Of a DNA stretch of 11,742 bases, positions 7,044-11,742 are shown piece by piece. This DNA comes from JANNPJ01 sp035474375 (lineage in GTDB: Bacteria; Actinomycetota; Actinomycetes; Actinomycetales; Kineosporiaceae), in the NCBI GenBank assembly GCA_035474375.1, contig DATINJ010000091.1, positions 1 to 11,742 of the forward strand, written 5' to 3'. How positions within the stretch are numbered: the first letter of the stretch is position 1; every line of letters begins with the position of its first letter. A model generated the notes under the pieces. The model saw nothing but the letters and a program-made list of their open reading frames with translations, was not told where the DNA came from and did not search any database. The translations under genes and the position numbers were made by a program.

Positions 7044-7057
7044 CGGGAGCGCTTCCA
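7044..7057. promoter_or_regulatory. CebR/CelR-like (LacI family) operator
   Basis: CGGGAGCGCTTCCA matches 12 of 14 positions of TGGGAGCGCTCCCA, the site bound by CebR (Streptomyces) and CelR (Thermobifida), which release DNA in response to cello-oligosaccharides. It lies 105 bases before ATG 7162. Such sites sit in front of plant-cell-wall hydrolase genes, which fits the pectinesterase domain downstream. The match is seen; binding is inferred. Confidence 0.55.
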
Positions 7058-7161
7058 CGCTTGCCTCGCCCCACCGTGGCGGGGCCGGCGAGCCTACTGG
7101 CTCACGTCGAGTGGTCGCAGTGCGACGTCAAAGCGTCACCCGAGAAAGGGATCCAACAGTC

Positions 7162-9504
7162 ATGAACCGTTCCCATCCACCGCTGAGCCGATGGAAACGC
7201 GCCATCGGCCTCGCCCTGGCCGCCGTGACGGCCACGGTGGGCCTGCAAGCGATGTCCCCCCTCGCGGCCCAGGCAGCCGTGGACGACTTCAACCCGGCCA
7301 CATGGAATATGCAAGGCGCCACCGACGGGCGCGGGAACAGCAAATGGAATACCGGAGTCGCGGCGCTGCTGAACAACGGCAGGGACGTAGTGGCTCTGCA
7401 AGAGGCCGGGCCGGCGGGGAACGTGCCCGGGACCTTCGGCCACGAGGAAGACCTGACCGTGGATCTTCCGGGCGGGGGGTCGGTCACCTACCGGCTGAGG
7501 GTGCACAGCTGGAACATTGGCACCGAGACCCGGCCGAACCGCTATCAGGTCTACTGGCTGCAGACGGATCCGGGGGGGAACCGGGTGAACCTCGCCATGG
7601 TCACGAACCGGCGGGTCACCGGGGTCCGGGCCGTCGACGCGGGTGAGGGACGCCCCGCGCTGGCGCTGACTTTCGGGGACACGGTGTTTTATGACGTCCA
7701 CGCCAATGCCAACAACGGGTCAAACTCGGCGACCGCGGCCAGGAACATCCAGGACGACGCGGGCTTGCACCACTGGGCGGCGATGGGCGACTGGAACGTC
7801 GATCCGGTGACGCTGAGCCAGAGGCTGGGGTCACCTCCCGGGGTCTACTACTACCGCGCCTTCAACCGGACCGGCCGTGCGGTCGCGACCGGCGAGGAGG
7901 GTACCGCCACCCATCAGAGCGGCGGCGAGCTGGACTACATGGTGTCCGGATCACACCTGCCTGGTTACGGGGCCGGGCGCACCGGCGTCGGGGGATCGGA
8001 TCACTACCAGCTGATCTTCAGTGGGATACGCGCTGCTGCTGAGGTGAGCCTGCAGAGCCGGAACGACTCGACGTACCTGGGGTTACCGGCGACTTCTTCC
8101 GGCGCCGAAGGGCTCTACATCGGAGGATGGACCGGTCAGGACAGTTTCGACAACTGGTACTTCGATGACTCGCCGGGCGGGGGAAAGGTCTACCTCCGCA
8201 ACCACCTGACCGACCTGTGCGTCGAGGCCCGTGCCAATTACGTCTCCCAATGGGGGTGCGACAATGGCGCCGACCAGACGTTCTACATCGACTATGACGA
8301 CGTTGACCCGACCAGGATCATGATCGAGTCCGCAGCGGACCCCACCCAGTGCCTCAACAAGGTGTTGAATGACACCAAGATCCACCTGGGTGACTGCGGT
8401 GGCGACGCCTCCGCGTGGCAGTACTCCTTCACCTCGGTGTTCATCGGCCTCTACACGATCATGCAGCTCATCCATCACGGCACGAGCGAAGACCCAGACC
8501 TGAGCGGCGTGATCCACCTCAGCATCCCGGTGATCACGGTCGGCGGTACCGGCCAGTTCGCCAAGGTGCAGGATGCGATCAACGCGGTGCCGGCGGACGG
8601 AGCTCCGCACACCATCGTCATCGCCAAGGGCATCTACCACGAGGTCATCACCGTCCCGGCGAATCTGAGGCATCTGACCATCAAGGGTGCCACCGGCAAC
8701 TCCTCGGACGTCGTCATCTACAACGACCGCGCGCACGGAATGGCCAAGCCCGGTGGCGGGGTCTACGGCACCCAGGGCAGCGCCACGGCCACCTTCCGGG
8801 CGGCCGATCTGACCGTCACCGGGGTCAAGATCATGAACACGTTCGACCCTGCGGCCCACCCCGAGATCAGCCCGTACGACACCCAGGCCGTCGCGGTGGC
8901 CGCCATCGGGGATCGGCAGGTCTACTCCAACGACCAGTTCATCAGCACCCAGGACACCGTGCTGACCAAGGCGACCGCGCCGACCGCGCAGACCCGGCAG
9001 TACTTCCGCGACGTCTACGTCAAGGGCACCGTGGACTTCCTGTTCGGCGACGCCACAGCGGTGTTCGACCACAGCTACCTGGAGGAGACCAACCGGGGCG
9101 CAACACTGGGCGGCAACATCGTGGCGCCCAACACGGACTCGTCGAAAAAGTACGGCATCCTCATCACCAACAGCACGATCGCGTCCTCGTCGGCGGCGAA
9201 CACCTACACCCTGGGCCGACCGTGGCACAACACCCCGACCGCGATCGGCCAGACCGTGATCCGGGACACCGTGCTGCCGATCGGGATCAAGATCGCCGCT
9301 CCGTGGACCGACATGACGCCCGACTTCTCCTGGCGATCCGCGCGGTTCTCCGAGTACAACAACTCCGGCCCGGGGGCCATCCAGGTGCACTGCAGTGGTG
9401 CCTGCGGCTCCACTTCACGACCGGAGTTGAGCGCTTCCCAGGCAGGCGAGTACACCGCCCAGAAGTACCTCGCCGGAAATGACGGGTGGAACCCCGTCAC
9501 GTAA
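7162..9504 (+). CDS. Secreted CdtB-like nuclease / ricin-like lectin / pectin methylesterase fusion
   Basis: This 780-residue protein has a signal peptide (R4, R10, K12, R13; hydrophobic 14-30; likely cut after Ala-Gln-Ala at 36-38). Residues 42-290 form a DNase-I-fold domain closest to cytolethal distending toxin subunit CdtB: Ala-Thr-Trp-Asn-Met-Gln-Gly 46-52, E81, H180, Gly-Asp-Trp-Asn 209-212, D258 and Ser-Asp-His 279-281. All catalytic positions are kept. Residues 292-422 look like a ricin-type lectin repeat region with cysteine pairs C353/C366 and C397/C412. Residues 457-745 are a CE8 pectin methylesterase: Gln-Phe-Ala-Lys-Val-Gln 465-470, Q575, Thr-Gln-Asp-Thr 596-599, Gly-Thr-Val-Asp-Phe-Leu-Phe-Gly 622-629 (D625), Leu-Gly-Arg-Pro-Trp 684-688. 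The frame is continuous. ATG 7162 is chosen because the signal peptide begins there, with GAAAGGG upstream; the frame opens at 7027. Predicted role: exported enzyme that demethylesterifies pectin and carries a DNase or phosphatase. The joint function is unknown. Confidence 0.85.
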   Translation: MNRSHPPLSRWKRAIGLALAAVTATVGLQAMSPLAAQAAVDDFNPATWNMQGATDGRGNSKWNTGVAALLNNGRDVVALQEAGPAGNVPGTFGHEEDLTVDLPGGGSVTYRLRVHSWNIGTETRPNRYQVYWLQTDPGGNRVNLAMVTNRRVTGVRAVDAGEGRPALALTFGDTVFYDVHANANNGSNSATAARNIQDDAGLHHWAAMGDWNVDPVTLSQRLGSPPGVYYYRAFNRTGRAVATGEEGTATHQSGGELDYMVSGSHLPGYGAGRTGVGGSDHYQLIFSGIRAAAEVSLQSRNDSTYLGLPATSSGAEGLYIGGWTGQDSFDNWYFDDSPGGGKVYLRNHLTDLCVEARANYVSQWGCDNGADQTFYIDYDDVDPTRIMIESAADPTQCLNKVLNDTKIHLGDCGGDASAWQYSFTSVFIGLYTIMQLIHHGTSEDPDLSGVIHLSIPVITVGGTGQFAKVQDAINAVPADGAPHTIVIAKGIYHEVITVPANLRHLTIKGATGNSSDVVIYNDRAHGMAKPGGGVYGTQGSATATFRAADLTVTGVKIMNTFDPAAHPEISPYDTQAVAVAAIGDRQVYSNDQFISTQDTVLTKATAPTAQTRQYFRDVYVKGTVDFLFGDATAVFDHSYLEETNRGATLGGNIVAPNTDSSKKYGILITNSTIASSSAANTYTLGRPWHNTPTAIGQTVIRDTVLPIGIKIAAPWTDMTPDFSWRSARFSEYNNSGPGAIQVHCSGACGSTSRPELSASQAGEYTAQKYLAGNDGWNPVT

Positions 9505-9522
9505 GGCCCCGCTGAGGCCTGC

Positions 9523-9563
9523 GGTGACGCGGGCGCGACCGGACCGGCCGCGCCCGCGTCACC
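9523..9563 (+). terminator. Strong hairpin terminator after the nuclease-pectinesterase gene
   Basis: GGTGACGCGGGCGCG (9523-9537) pairs perfectly with CGCGCCCGCGTCACC (9549-9563), giving a 15-bp stem with an 11-base loop that itself contains CCGG-A-CCGG. There is no T-tract, as is common in actinobacteria. It lies 18 bases after the stop codon and insulates the AraC gene. Being symmetrical, it could act on both strands. Confidence 0.85.
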
Positions 9564-9596
9564 CCGCCTCCGGACGGATCACCGAGGCCGGAATAG

Positions 9597-9602
9597 TAGG
9601 CT
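9597..9602 (+). promoter_or_regulatory. Possible -10 element for a leaderless AraC-type gene
   Basis: TAGGCT ends 6 bases before ATG 9609 and no Shine-Dalgarno sequence is visible, so transcription may start at or next to the A of the ATG. Leaderless messages are frequent in actinobacteria. The -35 element is not clear. Confidence 0.3.
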
Positions 9603-9608
9603 CTCGCC

Positions 9609-10298
9609 ATGGGGTTGATCTTCGACGCTGGGGTCGGTGAACTGCCGCTGGTGCAGCGAGTGTGGTCGGCAAGGTGTGACGCCGCGACCAGTTTCACCTC
9701 GGCGGCCAAAGGCTCCTCCATGATCGCGTTTGCGCGTCACGCTGGCAGGTGGACGGTGCACCTGCGCGGACCGGAGACCAGGGCCACACACCTGACCTGC
9801 CCAGAGGGCTGGGAGTTCTTCGGTGTCGAACTGCAGCCCGGTGCCTATCTACCCCTCTTCCCGCCTTCCGGTCTGATCGACCTGAACGATGCGTTGTTGC
9901 CGACCCTGTCAGGTGACCGGATTGTGCTGGACAACCGAGACTGGGAGATGCCAACCGAGCAGAACGTCGACGTCTTCGTCAACAGGCTCGTGCAGGCAGG
10001 GTTGTTGTTCTTCGATCCATTCGTCGAGGAGATCCGTCACGGCGAACGACCACGAGGCATGTCGGAACGGACGGCGCAAATCCGGTTCCGCCGGGCCGTC
10101 GGGATATCGTGCCGCAAGCTCGTCAGCATTGACCAGGCACAGCGCGCCGCGCAGCTCCTCGCCGCGGGGGAATCGATCGCCGACGTCGTCATCGGGTGCG
10201 GCTACTACGATCAGCCGCAGCTCACGCGGGCGATGCGGTGGGCAACCGGCCACACCCCAGGCGAGTTGAGGTCCGGCATCCCGTTCCTCGCGTTCTGA
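9609..10298 (+). CDS. AraC-family transcriptional regulator
   Basis: This 229-residue protein has a C-terminal AraC-type DNA-binding domain (about 151-225) with two helix-turn-helices. The first is around Ser-Glu-Arg-Thr-Ala-Gln-Ile-Arg-Phe-Arg-Arg. The second is around Ser-Ile-Ala-Asp-Val-Val-Ile-Gly-Cys-Gly-Tyr-Tyr-Asp-Gln-Pro-Gln-Leu, followed by the family's Thr-Gly-His-Thr-Pro-Gly-Glu-Leu-Arg ending. The N-terminal 140 residues look like a small beta-rich sensor domain found in short AraC-type regulators; its ligand is unknown. A strong terminator separates it from the gene upstream. A dihydrofolate-reductase-like gene follows after 94 bases on the same strand, and this pairing suggests the regulator controls that gene. 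Confidence 0.87.
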   Translation: MGLIFDAGVGELPLVQRVWSARCDAATSFTSAAKGSSMIAFARHAGRWTVHLRGPETRATHLTCPEGWEFFGVELQPGAYLPLFPPSGLIDLNDALLPTLSGDRIVLDNRDWEMPTEQNVDVFVNRLVQAGLLFFDPFVEEIRHGERPRGMSERTAQIRFRRAVGISCRKLVSIDQAQRAAQLLAAGESIADVVIGCGYYDQPQLTRAMRWATGHTPGELRSGIPFLAF

Positions 10299-10392
10299 CC
10301 CCCTTGGCCCAACCCGCTGAGCAGCACCTCGGAGCCGGCGGGATTCGGTTCGATACAAGACGGGCCGAGCGACGGGATGGTGCACTGCGGGA

Positions 10393-10935
10393 ATGCGAAA
10401 ACTAGTCGAGTTCAACCACCTCTCGATCGACGGACGGTTCTCCGGGGACGCCTTCTGGGCCGCGCAGATGAAGGTCGCCCCCAACGACAACCACTTCGCC
10501 TATCAACTCCGGCTGTTGGAAGAGGCAGCCGGTCTGGTGCTCGGACGGGCGACCTACCAAGGCTTCGCCGCAACGTGGCCCACCATGACCGGTGACCTCG
10601 CCGACAAGCTCAACTCCCTGCCCAAGTACGTCGCCTCTACCACGCTGACCGAGACCACCTGGAACGCCGAGGTGCTCCCAGGCAAGGCAATTGACGCCGT
10701 CGCCCAGCTCAAAGAGTCCGGCAGCGGCACGTTGGTGAAGTATGGCAACGGCGCTTTCAGCCGGGCGCTGATCGAGGCGGGTCTGCTGGACGAGCTGCAT
10801 CTGAGCGTATCGCCGTTTGTCGCAGGTTCCGGTGAGTCGCTGCTGTCGGGTATGAGCGGGACCCCCATGAACCTGACGGGAGTGACCGAGATCGGCAACG
10901 GCGCGGTGGTACTGACTTACACCCTGAGTCGGTAA
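10393..10935 (+). CDS. Dihydrofolate-reductase-like protein (RibD C-terminal domain)
   Basis: This 180-residue protein belongs to the RibD C-terminal/DHFR-like superfamily, small NADPH-binding proteins of mostly unknown substrate. Typical features are the N-terminal strand followed by Ser-Ile-Asp-Gly (11-14), the Val-Leu-Gly-Arg-Ala-Thr-Tyr-Gln-Gly-Phe-Ala motif, the Lys-Tyr-Val-Ala-Ser-Thr-Thr-Leu segment, and the Gly-Asn-Gly-Ala-Phe/Leu-Asp-Glu-Leu region near the cofactor site. Homologues are often called dihydrofolate reductase family proteins but are not the housekeeping FolA, and the catalytic role is not known. GGGA lies directly against the ATG, so ribosome binding is weak. It follows the AraC-type gene and overlaps the convergent GH32 gene by 19 bases at the 3' ends. 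Confidence 0.85.
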   Translation: MRKLVEFNHLSIDGRFSGDAFWAAQMKVAPNDNHFAYQLRLLEEAAGLVLGRATYQGFAATWPTMTGDLADKLNSLPKYVASTTLTETTWNAEVLPGKAIDAVAQLKESGSGTLVKYGNGAFSRALIEAGLLDELHLSVSPFVAGSGESLLSGMSGTPMNLTGVTEIGNGAVVLTYTLSR

Positions 10936-11742
10936 CCCTGTTGGCCGCTACCCGCACCTGCTTCCGGCCGGGTGAGCTCCCAGATCTCTGCCCGGCCGTT
11001 CGGCGCACTTTCGTATCCATTCAGCCGCAATTGCGTGACGTCGGTGACCCGCAGATCTGACCATGTCGCGGCCAGTCCGCCGCGGAACACCTCGATGATG
11101 CCCGCGTCCCAGAAAAGCCGCAGTGGCCCGTTGAGTCCGGCGAAGGCTGCCAAGTCGACGGTCATCTCGGCTGCATCCCGTCCGCGCAGGATGACACGAT
11201 GTCCACCGTCGGCTACGGCGGTGTCCAGCACCAACTCACCCGCGGTCCTCCCTTCGGTCAGGTGCGCCGTGCCGCACGGTGGCAGTGGGGTGGTGGCCAG
11301 CCGCAGCCGCGTCAACTCGGCCGCCGGCTCGATGTAGAGGCGTCCCTGCCGCACGGAGAGTTCTCGCGGCAGGCTCATCACCCCCACCGCGGGGCCGCCG
11401 AGGCCGGCCGGGTCTTGGTGGGTGCGGATCCAGCCGAACTGGATGCGTCGCCCATCCGGCGTCCAGTACGACTGCGGTGCGTAGAAGCGGTCGCCCAGAT
11501 CGGCGGGCCCGACCTCGTGTACCTCGAAACCGGCACTGGTTGTCGTCCCGGTCATCCACCAGACCGCAGGCCGGTCCACGCCGTCCTCGGGGATGACCGA
11601 GACGAGGAGGATGCCCGTGCCTTCGGCGGTGAAGTAGTCCGGGCATTCCCAGACCGCGCCTGGCACTGTGGCTGTGGCCTGGTCCACGAAGACGCCGTCG
11701 TAGTCCCACTTCTGCAGGTCGGCTGAGGATAGGGCGAAAATC
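10917..11742 (-). CDS. GH32 glycoside hydrolase (fructan/sucrose hydrolase), C-terminal part
   Basis: The visible 275 residues are the C-terminal part of a family 32 glycoside hydrolase (invertase, levanase or inulinase type); the start lies beyond base 11742. The frame stays open past the GTG at 11687 to the window edge, and that extra stretch reads like GH32 (Ser-Ser-Ala-Asp-Leu-Gln-Lys-Trp-Asp-Tyr), so the internal GTG is not the start. Seen are Trp-Glu-Cys-Pro-Asp, whose Glu is the family acid/base, Phe-Tyr-Ala-Pro-Gln, Gly-Trp-Ile-Arg, and the beta-sandwich ending with Ile-Ile-Glu-Val-Phe-Arg-Gly-Gly. The nucleophile (Asn-Asp-Pro) and Arg-Asp-Pro motifs would be upstream and cannot be checked, nor can a signal peptide. 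The substrate is sucrose, sucrose-phosphate or a fructan. Its last 19 bases overlap the DHFR-like gene. Confidence 0.88.
   Translation of the reverse strand, partial: IFALSSADLQKWDYDGVFVDQATATVPGAVWECPDYFTAEGTGILLVSVIPEDGVDRPAVWWMTGTTTSAGFEVHEVGPADLGDRFYAPQSYWTPDGRRIQFGWIRTHQDPAGLGGPAVGVMSLPRELSVRQGRLYIEPAAELTRLRLATTPLPPCGTAHLTEGRTAGELVLDTAVADGGHRVILRGRDAAEMTVDLAAFAGLNGPLRLFWDAGIIEVFRGGLAATWSDLRVTDVTQLRLNGYESAPNGRAEIWELTRPEAGAGSGQQGYRLRV

Larger units (their letters stand above)
6746..7161. other. Divergent intergenic region (416 bases)
   Basis: No convincing gene is seen here. The region separates the STAND regulator (leftward) from the nuclease-pectinesterase gene (rightward) and must hold both promoters. 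It contains inverted repeats at 6785-6802 and 6957-6975, a CebR-like operator at 7044-7057, a GC-rich hairpin (GCCCC/GGGGC, 7068-7085) and a small hairpin GTCGC-AGT-GCGAC (7114-7126) near the start codon. The long frame that runs into the right-hand gene from 7027 has no secretion signal at that start, so the upstream part is treated as leader. Confidence 0.7.

Noticed and set aside
7027..7161. N-terminal extension of the nuclease-pectinesterase frame
   Set aside because: Starting at 7027 would bury the signal peptide 45 residues inside the protein and would place the CebR-like operator and hairpins in coding sequence.
6837..7646. 269-codon plus-strand frame across the intergenic region and the nuclease start
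   Set aside because: It is Arg/Gly/Pro-rich, lacks motifs and conflicts with the clear CdtB-like frame.
8083..9390. 435-codon minus-strand frame opposite the ricin/pectinesterase part
   Set aside because: The plus strand encodes clear pectinesterase motifs; the antisense frame is Val/Asp/Gly/Arg-rich without recognisable structure.
9425..9438. GAGCGCTTCCCA-containing sequence near the end of the pectinesterase, resembling the CebR site
   Set aside because: The left half-site does not match and it lies inside coding sequence.
8415..9482. 355-codon plus-strand frame offset from the pectinesterase
   Set aside because: Composition is Arg/His/Gly/Pro-rich with no motif; it is the shifted frame of the real gene. 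It also does not indicate a frameshift, since the main frame is intact throughout.

Overview
The window is high-GC, gene-dense DNA that looks like an actinobacterium. The signs are GTG starts, a four-base ATGA overlap, a hairpin terminator with no T-tract, a helix-turn-helix/NB-ARC/TPR regulator, and a secreted enzyme with ricin-like lectin repeats. No rRNA, tRNA, CRISPR array, insertion sequence or phage gene was seen.

Left part (1-4312, all on +): five tightly spaced genes that look like one operon. In order they are cbtB and cbtA (cobalt transporter), a small thioredoxin-fold [2Fe-2S] ferredoxin-like protein, a haem-dependent aldoxime dehydratase, and an acyl-CoA synthetase overlapping it by 4 bases. 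Aldoxime dehydratase makes nitriles, and the synthetase would activate the acid produced at the end of the aldoxime-nitrile-amide-acid pathway. The middle enzymes (nitrile hydratase and amidase, or nitrilase) are not in the window. The cobalt transporter suggests a cobalt-type nitrile hydratase nearby, perhaps just left of base 1.

Middle (4349-6745, on -): a 798-residue STAND regulator with an N-terminal helix-turn-helix, an NB-ARC ATPase and C-terminal TPR-like repeats. A 416-base divergent intergenic region follows. It holds two inverted repeats and a near-match to the CebR/CelR operator (TGGGAGCGCTCCCA), which in actinobacteria controls cellulose-responsive genes.

Right of that (7162-9504, on +) is the most striking gene. 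It encodes a 780-residue secreted protein that joins, in one unbroken frame, a signal peptide, a CdtB-like DNase-I-fold nuclease with all its catalytic residues, a ricin-type lectin-like region, and a complete family-8 pectin methylesterase. A 15-bp perfect hairpin terminator closes it. Its architecture suggests a single-chain, plant-directed effector: nuclease, carbohydrate-binding module and cell-wall enzyme, possibly induced by plant polysaccharide breakdown products.

Right end: an AraC-type regulator, a dihydrofolate-reductase-like (RibD C-terminal) protein, and, convergent with it, the C-terminal part of a GH32 fructan/sucrose hydrolase that runs off the window. Plant aldoximes, pectin and fructans are all plant-derived substrates, so the region as a whole suggests a plant- or litter-associated lifestyle. 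That last statement is inference.
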